From positions 1-22,974 of the forward strand of contig DAOUJX010000015.1 of the NCBI GenBank assembly GCA_034422075.1: a stretch of 22,974 bases of DNA. The letters run 5' to 3'. Each line of letters starts with the position of its first letter. Within the stretch, counting starts at the first letter, position 1. This document shows, in pieces, positions 1-6,688 of the stretch. Source of the stretch: S34-282 sp034422075 (GTDB lineage: Bacteria > Chloroflexota > Dehalococcoidia > Lucifugimonadales > Australimonadaceae). The notes under the pieces were generated by a model. It was not told the origin of the DNA and ran no database searches. It saw nothing but the letters and a program-made list of their open reading frames with translations. Both the position numbers and the translations under genes were made by a program.

Positions 1-164
1 GGGGAAGCGCGCAAGCAGTCGCGGAGTCCATGCAGGCCTACGCCGACGCGGGTGCGCAGCACCTGGTCGTACGCTTTGCGTCATGGGACCAGCGCGCGCA
101 GTTCGAGCGATTCGAACGCGATGTGCTGCCGCTGTTTCGCGCGAGCCCGCGCACGGGCGTCTAG
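1..164 (+). CDS. Luciferase-like (F420/FMN-dependent) monooxygenase, C-terminal fragment
   Basis: The first 164 bases are open in one frame (codons from base 3) and end at TAG 162-164; the 5' part lies outside the window. The 53 visible residues match the usual C-terminus of luciferase-like monooxygenases (LLM family): a segment YADAGAQHLVVRFAS, then an amphipathic helix DQRAQFERFERDVLPLF. In the family this is the last strand and helix of the TIM barrel, and members oxidise or reduce organic substrates with FMNH2 or F420. The substrate cannot be told from this fragment. Its stop codon overlaps the stop of the convergent regulator gene in one CTAG palindrome (161-164). The match is a recognised pattern rather than an alignment. 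Confidence 0.7.
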   Translation, partial: GSAQAVAESMQAYADAGAQHLVVRFASWDQRAQFERFERDVLPLFRASPRTGV

Positions 165-895
165 AGCACCTTCACGCGGATCCGCTGCGCCACCTCGAGG
201 CCTATGGACACCGGCGCGCTGTCCCGTTGCAAATCGATGACGCCTCTATACGGCGCGTTGTCGACCACCGTGACGGTCTGGCCTGGCAGGATGCCGTTGT
301 CCACCATGTACTTCAGCAACGGATAGTCCTCGTCGGGCACCTGTGTGATCTGGTAGGAACGACCCGCTTCGGCCTCCGCGAGGCGGAGCGTCCCAGGAGC
401 GCCTCGGCGCAACGTCCCCTCCCCTTCACGGTAGATGGGGCGCCCGTAGGGGCATGTTTCGGGGTAGCCGAGCTTCTCCTCGATGAGCTTGAGGAGTGCG
501 GGCGATATCGCGTGCTCGAGGCGGTGGGCCTCACTCTCCGCTCTCTCCAACGGCACGTCGAGGATATCCACGAGCAGCCGCTCGGCAAGGCGGTGGCGGC
601 GGACGACGTCGCGCGCGACGCGTTCACCGTTGGTCGTTAGCTCTATCTCCTTGCCCTTGTTCACGAAGACGAGTTGCTCCTTGACCATGCGCTGCACCAT
701 TCCGGAGACGGAGGGCATCGTAGTGCCCACGCGCTCCTCGGCCGGCATACGCCTTAGGTAGGTTGCGAGCTGCGATACGTGGGGCTGCACGCCGTCCTCG
801 TGCAAGATCGCGAGGGAGAGCAGGTAGTTCTCCGCCGCATCCGACATCCGAACTGCGCGCTTGCGGCGCGTGCTGGGCGAGTCGGTCGTCGTCAT
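161..895 (-). CDS. DtxR/MntR-family metal-dependent transcriptional regulator with FeoA-like C-terminal domain
   Basis: 244 residues. Residues about 17-95 form a winged helix-turn-helix (AENYLLSLAILHED, then VSQLATYL and PSVSGMVQRM). Residues about 96-150 are the metal-binding dimerisation domain, with H101, E105, H124, E127, H128 and C148 (in ETCPYGRPI) at places where DtxR/MntR proteins bind Fe or Mn. Residues about 175-244 form an SH3-like FeoA domain. Such proteins repress metal uptake or iron-responsive genes when metal-loaded. The frame stays open upstream over the tRNA-Thr gene, but ATG 895 fits the family N-terminus. It has no Shine-Dalgarno, and a GATAAT box lies 6 nt upstream, so the mRNA is probably leaderless. 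Whether the ligand is iron or manganese is not resolved. Confidence 0.9.
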   Translation of the reverse strand: MTTTDSPSTRRKRAVRMSDAAENYLLSLAILHEDGVQPHVSQLATYLRRMPAEERVGTTMPSVSGMVQRMVKEQLVFVNKGKEIELTTNGERVARDVVRRHRLAERLLVDILDVPLERAESEAHRLEHAISPALLKLIEEKLGYPETCPYGRPIYREGEGTLRRGAPGTLRLAEAEAGRSYQITQVPDEDYPLLKYMVDNGILPGQTVTVVDNAPYRGVIDLQRDSAPVSIGLEVAQRIRVKVL

Positions 896-901
896 GGCGC
901 C

Positions 902-930
902 ATTATCGCACACGGGGCGCCCGCTGCTAA
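902..930 (-). promoter_or_regulatory. Promoter of the DtxR-family regulator (leaderless type)
   Basis: On the minus strand TTAGCA (925-930, four of six matches to TTGACA) is followed after 17 bp by GATAAT (902-907). GATAAT ends 6 nt before the ATG at 895, which would put the transcript start on the start codon. The -35 hexamer overlaps the -10 box of the divergent tRNA-Thr gene. Confidence 0.5.
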
Positions 931-933
931 AAT
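928..933 (+). promoter_or_regulatory. Probable -10 box of tRNA-Thr
   Basis: TAAAAT lies 9 bp before the first base of the tRNA. No good -35 is visible 16-18 bp upstream. The box lies in an imperfect inverted repeat (CCGCT at 921-925, AGCGG at 934-938). Confidence 0.4.
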
Positions 934-942
934 AGCGGATAG

Positions 943-1017
943 GCCATCGTAGCTCAGCGGCAGAGCAGCGGTTTCGTAAACCGCAGGTCGTCGGTTCAAA
1001 TCCGACCGATGGCTCCA
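943..1017 (+). tRNA. tRNA-Thr(CGU)
   Basis: Complete cloverleaf. The acceptor GCCATCG (943-949) pairs with CGATGGC (1007-1013). The D arm is GCTC...GAGC. The anticodon stem GCGGT/ACCGC encloses loop TTCGTAA, so the anticodon is CGT and reads ACG (Thr). The T arm is GTCGG/CCGAC around TTCAAAT. The discriminator is T1014 and CCA is encoded at 1015-1017. The gene is 75 nt including CCA. It is transcribed divergently from the DtxR-family gene. Confidence 0.97.
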
Positions 1018-1041
1018 CCACCAACCGCATCGCAGCACAAC

Positions 1042-1076
1042 GAACGGCCCCGCCTGATTGTCGGGCGGGGCCGTTC
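1042..1076. terminator. Bidirectional terminator-like hairpin between tRNA-Thr and the Rieske gene
   Basis: A perfect 13-bp stem (1042-1054 with 1064-1076, core CGGCCCCGCC) has a 9-nt loop. It starts 24 nt after the tRNA and, on the other strand, 23 nt after the Rieske oxygenase stop codon, so it can serve both convergent units. Neither side has a proper T-tract. Confidence 0.7.
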
Positions 1077-1099
1077 TGATGCGTTTACGTAAGGTACCG

Positions 1100-2488
1100 T
1101 CAGCCCGCAGCAACCTCGCTCGTTGCGGCGTCCTTGTTGAAGGAGCCCTTGGGCGCAGCGACCGAGCGTTCGTCAATACCCTGGCCCTCCTTCTCGTGGT
1201 CGTAGCCATAGGGCGCGTAGCGCCCGCCAAAGGCCTTGGCCACGACCAGCCGGCGCCACTGGATGACCTCGGCATCGTGGCCGGAGAGCTTCTCTGGCCA
1301 GTCGTAGCGCTGGTTGAACATCATGCTGCCGTCTTGGATGGAGAAGTTGTACTCCACCGCCCAGCGGCCCCAGATGTTGTAGACGAGCTTGTGGTAGAGC
1401 CGCGCAAGGGGGTTGATCGGCGCGGTGTAGTGGAAGTACCACAGGCGCGTCTTCCACGGCTCCAGCGCAACGGGCCAGCGCGTGTACTGCCCGAACAGCC
1501 CCGCCCCGCCCTTACGGAAGAAGGAGAGGATGCGCGGGCCCTTCAGCGGCGACTGCGGCACACCGGCGCGGAACATCCCAGGCAGGCGGTGACCCGTCCC
1601 CCACCAGTCCTGGTCCTTCAACGGCGGAGCCGGGACGCGCATCAGGGAGAAGGGGATGACGAAGAGCCAGTTCCACCAGCGGCGCACGTTCGACTTGGGC
1701 CACTTGTAACCGCCCTCGTAGTAGTGGAACTTGTCACGCGAGTTGAAAGCGCCCCTGCCGGTGCCGCCTCCCGGCGGCCTGCCGGACTTGAATCCGTTGC
1801 CGGTGAAGATGGGGCGGAAGCCCGATGCGCCCGGAGGCGCTGCGCTCTCTGCACCCAGTAGAGCCTGGATGTTGTCGCGGTGCAGGTACGCCACGTGCGA
1901 GTCCATCGAGTTCTCGAGGGCCACCAGCCAATTGGTCGGCCAAATCACGTGGTCATTCCACGTGATGTACGCCTTGGGGTCGAAGAACTCCGGCGGGATG
2001 TCCTCCTCCACCGGCGCCGGCTTGGTGTCACCTATCCACGCGAAAACCACGCCCTTGAGCGTGACGGTGGGGTAGACGTACGCCTCCGTACCCTGCTTGC
2101 CACATACTTTGGAGTCGGGGCCCTCCGAAAGAACCATGATGTTCTTGCCCTGCTCGTCGAAGACCCATCCGTGGTAGGGGCAGGTAATGGTTCCGGGCCA
2201 ATGAATGTGGCCCTCCGAGAAGCGCGCGCCGCGGTGCGGACACACGTCCTGGACCGCGACCGCGGAGCCGTCCTTCTTGCGGAAGAAGACGAGCTCCTCA
2301 CCCAGCATCCGGATCTGAACAGGCCGACGCTTCGGAACCTTCCGCTCGGAGATCGCCGGGTACCAATAGTTGCGAAGCCCGTATTTGGGGATGAGGTGCC
2401 GGATGTCACCGGCCAAGTTGGGCACGTCCCCAATGTGGGCGTCGTGCTCGAGCTGGCCTCGTGTCGCTGCCGTAAAGGTCGCAGACAT
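1100..2488 (-). CDS. Rieske [2Fe-2S] non-heme iron oxygenase (aromatic-ring-hydroxylating type, alpha subunit)
   Basis: 462 residues, soluble. The Rieske cluster motif is C83-x-H85 ... C103-x2-H106 (CPHRGARF and CPYHGW). The mononuclear iron site lies in a segment near 190-203 with bridging D196 and ligands H198 and H203 (NSMDSHVAYLH); the third ligand, an acidic residue, should lie further on. This layout is that of single-component-type Rieske oxygenases of the phenylpropionate dioxygenase/vanillate O-demethylase superfamily, which use electrons from a separate reductase to hydroxylate or demethylate aromatic, steroid or other substrates. No reductase or ferredoxin gene is adjacent. ATG 2488 is chosen because GGGAGG lies 8 nt upstream; the frame stays open further upstream but would run through the promoter. 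The substrate is unknown. Confidence 0.9.
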   Translation of the reverse strand: MSATFTAATRGQLEHDAHIGDVPNLAGDIRHLIPKYGLRNYWYPAISERKVPKRRPVQIRMLGEELVFFRKKDGSAVAVQDVCPHRGARFSEGHIHWPGTITCPYHGWVFDEQGKNIMVLSEGPDSKVCGKQGTEAYVYPTVTLKGVVFAWIGDTKPAPVEEDIPPEFFDPKAYITWNDHVIWPTNWLVALENSMDSHVAYLHRDNIQALLGAESAAPPGASGFRPIFTGNGFKSGRPPGGGTGRGAFNSRDKFHYYEGGYKWPKSNVRRWWNWLFVIPFSLMRVPAPPLKDQDWWGTGHRLPGMFRAGVPQSPLKGPRILSFFRKGGAGLFGQYTRWPVALEPWKTRLWYFHYTAPINPLARLYHKLVYNIWGRWAVEYNFSIQDGSMMFNQRYDWPEKLSGHDAEVIQWRRLVVAKAFGGRYAPYGYDHEKEGQGIDERSVAAPKGSFNKDAATSEVAAG

Positions 2489-2570
2489 GTTGTGCGCCTC
2501 CCTTTCTCTACTCTTCTCAGGCTGGAGAGGGGGCGTGCAGGACACATACCCACTTTCCGCCACGCTGCGA

Positions 2571-2599
2571 AATGTAGCCCTTTGGGGCAGGACTGTCAA
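2571..2599 (-). promoter_or_regulatory. Sigma70-type promoter of the Rieske oxygenase gene
   Basis: A perfect -35 TTGACA (2594-2599) is followed after 17 bp by TACATT (2571-2576). It is the best promoter match in the window. It predicts a start near 2564 and a 5' leader of about 75 nt. Confidence 0.75.
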
Positions 2600-2658
2600 G
2601 ATTGCGCACACCGAAAACAGAGTGCCGACTGAGCAAGACGACGGTGGCTCGCAACGCT

Positions 2659-2687
2659 TTGACGCATCCATGGCGGGTTTCTATGAT
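2659..2687 (+). promoter_or_regulatory. Sigma70-type promoter of the gamma-glutamyltransferase-like gene
   Basis: TTGACG (2659-2664), a 17-bp spacer and TATGAT (2682-2687) predict a start near 2694 and a leader of about 25 nt. It is divergent from, and about 60 bp away from, the Rieske promoter, with no overlap. Confidence 0.7.
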
Positions 2688-2716
2688 GCAACCGCCTCTT
2701 CCGCCACAAGGAGCCC

Positions 2717-4375
2717 ATGATGAGCACACCTTCCCTGCCCTTCGCATCACCGCACCGCAGTGCCGTCCTGACAACGCGCGGGCTCGTCTGCTCCGCATCG
2801 CCGCTGGCCGGCGCGGTCGGCGCGGCGGTATTGCGCGACGGCGGCAACGCGTTTGACGCCGCCATCGCCGTTGCCGCAGCCGAAGCCGTCACGATTACAC
2901 CCATGTGCGGCGTCGGCGGCGAGGTCTTCGCCCTGCTCTACGACGCATCGAGCGGGATGGTGTGGGACGTTACGGGGTCGGGGCGTGCGCCCGCAGCAGC
3001 CCATCGCGAATGGTTCGTCGAGCGGGGCTATACCAAGATGCCAGCGCAGGGGCCGCTGGCTCCCACAGTGCCAGGTGAGGTGGACGCGTGGGAGACGATA
3101 GCGCGCCGGTTCGGGACGCGGCCCCTCCCCGAACTCATCGCGCCCGCCATCGAGTTGGCGGAGCGCGGCTACCCCATTCCAGGCCTCATTAGCCGCTTCT
3201 ATGCTAGCGACATCGAAAAGTTGCGTAGCTACGCGTCGTCGCGACGCATACTGACCAAGGATGGCGCCCCCTACGTCGCGGGCGACATGCTGCGCCTGCC
3301 CGACCTTGCACGAACGCTGCAGCGCATCGCGGACGGCGGCGCGGACGAGTTCTACAGGGGCGCGCTCGGTGCGGAGATCGCCGCCGCCGTTCAGGCGGCG
3401 GGCGGACTGATGACGGCGGACGACCTTGCATCACACCAGACGTACGTCAGCGAGGCGGCGGCACGCATCAACTACCGGGGGCGCACCATCCTCAGCACCG
3501 CGCCACCGTCCCAAGGCTACATCGTGCTCGAAATCCTCAACATGGCCGAGGGATACGACCTCGCGTCGATGGGCCACTACTCTGCCGAAGCGGTACACGT
3601 GCTGGTAGAGGCGACCAAGCGTGCGTTCGCCGACCGACTGGCCTACATGGGCGACCCCGACTTCAACGCCAACCCCATCGACGAATTGCTTGGGAAGAAG
3701 TTCGCCGCGTCTCAACGCGGCACCATTGGCGAGCGCGCGTCGGATGGCGTACGTGCAGGCGAACTGGCTGCCGTCGGAGCGGGAACATCGGAGGACACCT
3801 CCTATTTCTGCGTCGTGGACGCTGACGGCAACGCCGCCTCCTTCATCCACAGCCTATCGATGGTGTTTGGCTCTGGCTTCATCGCGGGCGATACCGGCGT
3901 GCTGCTGAACGACCGCGCAAGCCGCGGCTTCTACCTGGACGCGGGCCACCCCAACGCCATCGCCCCACGCAAGCGGACGATGAACACGATTCAGGCATGG
4001 ATGGTGCTTGACGATGACGGCCCCGTGCTGCTTGGCGGCACGCCCGGTGGCGATAGGCAGCCATCCTGGAACGTGCAGCTTATTACGAGCGTTCTCGACC
4101 ACGGTGCTAACGTACAAGCAGCGGTGGATGCCCCTCGCTGGAATCACTTCCCCGGCGCCGACCCCGTCACGCAAGGCTTGCCTTACGAACTACGTCTCGA
4201 CGCAGGCTTTGATGAGCCGGCAGCAGCAGAGTTGGCGGTGCGCGGCCACAACGTCCGCCGCGCCCCAGACGACATCGTCACCGGTGCCGCCCAGCTAATT
4301 GCGCTTGACCATAGGACCGGCCTCCGTTCAGGTGGAACGGACCGCCGCTGCGACGGCTACCCAGTGGCCGAGTAA
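2717..4375 (+). CDS. Gamma-glutamyltransferase-family Ntn hydrolase (cytosolic, YwrD-like)
   Basis: 552 residues. The N-terminal part carries family blocks DGGNAFDAAIA (about 41-51), MCGVGGEVF (about 63-71) and the PTVPGEVDAW region (116-125). The predicted self-cleavage site and nucleophile is T361 in EDTSYFCVVDADGN, followed by FGSGFIAGDTGVLLND and the loop TPGGDRQPSWN. Family members are made as one chain, cut themselves before this Thr, and hydrolyse or transfer gamma-glutamyl or related amide groups, for example in glutathione breakdown. There is no signal peptide, unlike secreted GGTs, and the PGGDRQ form is typical of YwrD-like proteins, so a cytosolic amidase role is likely and the substrate is open. 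AAGGAG at 2708-2713 is 3 nt before ATG 2717 and 6 nt before ATG 2720; the second may be the true start. Confidence 0.9.
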   Translation: MMSTPSLPFASPHRSAVLTTRGLVCSASPLAGAVGAAVLRDGGNAFDAAIAVAAAEAVTITPMCGVGGEVFALLYDASSGMVWDVTGSGRAPAAAHREWFVERGYTKMPAQGPLAPTVPGEVDAWETIARRFGTRPLPELIAPAIELAERGYPIPGLISRFYASDIEKLRSYASSRRILTKDGAPYVAGDMLRLPDLARTLQRIADGGADEFYRGALGAEIAAAVQAAGGLMTADDLASHQTYVSEAAARINYRGRTILSTAPPSQGYIVLEILNMAEGYDLASMGHYSAEAVHVLVEATKRAFADRLAYMGDPDFNANPIDELLGKKFAASQRGTIGERASDGVRAGELAAVGAGTSEDTSYFCVVDADGNAASFIHSLSMVFGSGFIAGDTGVLLNDRASRGFYLDAGHPNAIAPRKRTMNTIQAWMVLDDDGPVLLGGTPGGDRQPSWNVQLITSVLDHGANVQAAVDAPRWNHFPGADPVTQGLPYELRLDAGFDEPAAAELAVRGHNVRRAPDDIVTGAAQLIALDHRTGLRSGGTDRRCDGYPVAE

Positions 4376-4387
4376 GGGGAGCAGGGG

Positions 4388-5116
4388 TCAGGGGCTGAGC
4401 CCTGCCGCCTTCCGCAGCGCGCGCACCTCTGCGGTCGTCAGCGAGCGCCATTCTCCAGGCTTGAGGACGCCAAGCCGCAGCGAGCCAATGCGCACCCGCA
4501 GGAGGCGGGGGACGCGGCGGTCGAGCAACTGCGCCATGACGCGGATCTCCCGCTTGCGCCCCTCGGTGAGGACGATGCGGTAGCGCGAGCCGCCCAACGG
4601 CTCGACGGAGCGGGCGCGCATGACGCCGTCCGGCGACCCTACCCCGCGCTCCAGCCGCTCGCGCTGTGCGGTCGTCAGCGGGGCGTTGAGGAGCACATCG
4701 TACTCCTTCTCCACCCCGTTGCGCGGGTGCGTCAGCGCATGGACGAGCGCGCCATCGTCCGTCAGCAGCACGAGTCCCTCGCTCTTGAGGTCGAGGCGGC
4801 CTGCGGGTACGAGGCCGGGACGGCGCAGCGCATGTGGCACCACCGAGAGCACCGTATCGCGCCCACGAGTGTCGGAGACGGCAGACAACACCCCCTCCGG
4901 CTTGTTGACGGCGAGGTAGACGTTCGGCGATGGCGTAGGCCTGTGTAGTCGGCGCCCGTCCACCGTGATTGCATCAGCATCGCCGACGGGCCGAGTGATG
5001 GCGTCGGCGATCTCACCATTGACGCGGACACGGCGCGCCGTGATGAGCGCAGCGCACGCGCGGCGCGAGCCGAGGCCTGCAGCAACGAGCCGCTTGACAA
5101 GCGTGTCACTTGGCAT
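4388..5116 (-). CDS. RsuA/RluB-family pseudouridine synthase
   Basis: 242 residues. An S4 RNA-binding domain covers about 1-60 (TLVKRLVAAGLGSRRACAALI, then VRVNG). The catalytic domain follows, with LAVNKPEGVLS near 68-78 and the catalytic aspartate D109 in GRLDLKSEGLVLLTDDG; the usual Thr of GRLDxxTxG is Ser here. EKEYDV and EGRKREIRVM are further family blocks. Such enzymes make pseudouridine in 16S (RsuA) or 23S (RluB/E/F) rRNA, and the sequence alone does not say which. Its stop is 12 nt from the convergent GGT stop. The promoter region is shared with the divergent gene at 5220. Confidence 0.92.
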   Translation of the reverse strand: MPSDTLVKRLVAAGLGSRRACAALITARRVRVNGEIADAITRPVGDADAITVDGRRLHRPTPSPNVYLAVNKPEGVLSAVSDTRGRDTVLSVVPHALRRPGLVPAGRLDLKSEGLVLLTDDGALVHALTHPRNGVEKEYDVLLNAPLTTAQRERLERGVGSPDGVMRARSVEPLGGSRYRIVLTEGRKREIRVMAQLLDRRVPRLLRVRIGSLRLGVLKPGEWRSLTTAEVRALRKAAGLSP

Positions 5117-5155
5117 CGGAAGCAGGCTACGCGAGGCGGGCTGCAGCGGGCAACG

Positions 5156-5164
5156 TGCTAGAAT
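5156..5164 (+). promoter_or_regulatory. Extended -10 promoter for the 5220-8553 operon
   Basis: TGC followed by TAGAAT (5159-5164) is an extended -10 element; no clear -35 is seen. It predicts a start near 5171, about 49 nt before ATG 5220. Confidence 0.45.
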
Positions 5165-5219
5165 GGCCCTTGTGAGTCCACCTCAATCAGCCACTGCTTT
5201 TCCCCTCTGAGGCCCACCA

Positions 5220-5990
5220 ATGAGCAAGATTATCGAGCGCTTTGAACAGAGCGAGCGCGGGGTGTCGCAGCCGATGGGATTTGCGGCGGGGCCTCGCGCC
5301 GAAAGGGTGCCGTCCATCCTGCTGCTGGGGCGCGTAGGATCGGCGGCGGAGGCGACCACGGCGGCGGAGGCAGGGCTCGACGGTGCGCTCGTCTCCGGTG
5401 TCACACAAAAGACGGAGTATGGCCGCGTGGCCAAAGCGCTGGCCGAGCGGCCATGGGGTCCATGGGTCGATGAAGGCCTTGACGTCTTGCCCGCATCCAG
5501 CGACTTCCAGGTGTTCGCGGCAACCACGACGCGGCTGTCGGTCCTGGGCGGAGAGGAACGCACCAACTTCATGGAGGTCTCGCTCGACCTGGACGACGCG
5601 ACGCTGGACGGCCTCGAAGGACTGCCGGTGGAGGGCTTTGTCGTCTCACTGGCGCAGTCGAGTGCGCTGGACATCGGCCAACTGCTGCGGCTCGGGCGCG
5701 TGCGCGCCTGCACCTCCAAGTGGCTCGCGCTCGAGGCAAGTGCGCCACCATCGAGCGTCGAGGCGGAGCAGCTGCGCTCCGCAGGCGTCAACGCCATCGT
5801 TCTGGCCGTCGAGGGCCGGTCGGCAGATGAGTTGAACGCGGTACGTAAGACGCTGCTGGACTTGCCGGCTGACTCGCCGCGCAAACGCGAGCGGCGCACA
5901 GCGTCGTTGCCGCGCCTTGGGTCTTCGCGGTCGGCGTCGGAGCCGGATGAGCCCGAGCTGCCCGACGACGACGATTTCGATGACGACTAG
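5220..5990 (+). CDS. Protein of unknown function with acidic C-terminal tail
   Basis: 256 residues; I do not recognise the family. Residues about 1-215 look like a globular alternating alpha/beta protein: short hydrophobic strands (SILLLGRV, GALVSG, FQVFAATT, GFVVSLAQ, NAIVLAVEG) alternate with helices, the rhythm of a TIM-barrel-like fold, but no catalytic motif is visible. A basic, serine-rich linker (about 219-240) leads to a strongly acidic end (residues about 241-256, with DDDDFDDD). There is no signal peptide or membrane segment. ATG 5220 has GAGG 7 nt upstream. The next gene, a membrane metalloprotease, begins 3 nt after the stop with no Shine-Dalgarno of its own, so the two are probably translationally coupled and may act together. 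Confidence 0.8.
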   Translation: MSKIIERFEQSERGVSQPMGFAAGPRAERVPSILLLGRVGSAAEATTAAEAGLDGALVSGVTQKTEYGRVAKALAERPWGPWVDEGLDVLPASSDFQVFAATTTRLSVLGGEERTNFMEVSLDLDDATLDGLEGLPVEGFVVSLAQSSALDIGQLLRLGRVRACTSKWLALEASAPPSSVEAEQLRSAGVNAIVLAVEGRSADELNAVRKTLLDLPADSPRKRERRTASLPRLGSSRSASEPDEPELPDDDDFDDD

Positions 5991-5993
5991 GCG

Positions 5994-6683
5994 ATGCTGC
6001 TCGCCAATCACGACCTGCTCATCGACAATCCACTGGGGTTTGCGCTGCTGCTTGCCGTCGTGGGCGTAGCGCTGCTCCTGAGCATTTCTGTCCACGAGTT
6101 CTCGCACGCAGCAGCGGCCTACCTCCAAGGCGACAGAACAGCGCAACGTCAAGGACGGCTCACGCTCAACCCCAAAGCGCATCTCGACCCCACCGGTACG
6201 CTCATGCTGGCGATCGTTGGGTTCGGATGGGGACGTCCGGTGCCAGTCGATCTCGTCGCACTGCGTAGCGGACGGATAGGAATGGCGCTCGTCTCTCTCG
6301 CCGGGCCGGCGTCTAACGTCATGCTTGCGCTGGTGTTGGCGGCGCTGTTCCAAGTAGGCGTATTCGACGGAGAACGCTTAGGTGTGAACCCGTTCAGCAA
6401 TCCGTCGTTTGCGACGTGGTGGGCGCTGCTAGGCTGGTTCGGCGTATCGCTCAATCTAATACTCGCGGTATTCAACCTGCTGCCAATTGCGCCACTTGAC
6501 GGCTCTGGCATCCTGCGCGGCATAGTTCCGCGCCAGTGGCTAGGCGCAGTGCGCCGGATCGAGGTATACGGCCCCATCGTCCTACTGGGCGTCGTACTCA
6601 TCAGCCTATTCACACGGTGGTCGGTGCTGCGAGTCATATTCGATCCCGCATTGGATCTGGCGAGAACACTGGCAGGAGTGTAA
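5994..6683 (+). CDS. M50 site-2-type intramembrane zinc metalloprotease
   Basis: 229 residues, several membrane segments. The zinc motif H34-E35-F-S-H38 sits at the end of the first hydrophobic helix (about 14-38). The second family motif NLLPIAPLDG holds D169, the third zinc ligand. NPKAHLDPTGT (59-69) and LAGPASNV (102-109) are further conserved blocks of the short-form S2P/YwhC-type peptidases. Such enzymes cut transmembrane substrates such as anti-sigma factors or leader peptides inside the membrane. No PDZ domain is present, and no substrate gene can be named. It starts 3 nt after the unknown protein gene and ends 5 nt before aroA. Confidence 0.93.
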   Translation: MLLANHDLLIDNPLGFALLLAVVGVALLLSISVHEFSHAAAAYLQGDRTAQRQGRLTLNPKAHLDPTGTLMLAIVGFGWGRPVPVDLVALRSGRIGMALVSLAGPASNVMLALVLAALFQVGVFDGERLGVNPFSNPSFATWWALLGWFGVSLNLILAVFNLLPIAPLDGSGILRGIVPRQWLGAVRRIEVYGPIVLLGVVLISLFTRWSVLRVIFDPALDLARTLAGV

Positions 6684-6688
6684 GAGCG

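Noticed and set aside
896..1030. N-terminal extension of the DtxR-family frame
   Set aside because: It runs through the tRNA-Thr gene and both promoters; the family N-terminus begins near ATG 895.
4370..4410. Terminator between the GGT-like and RluB-type genes
   Set aside because: Only a 5-bp imperfect hairpin (CAGGG/CCCTG) inside the end of the pseudouridine synthase gene; too weak to list.
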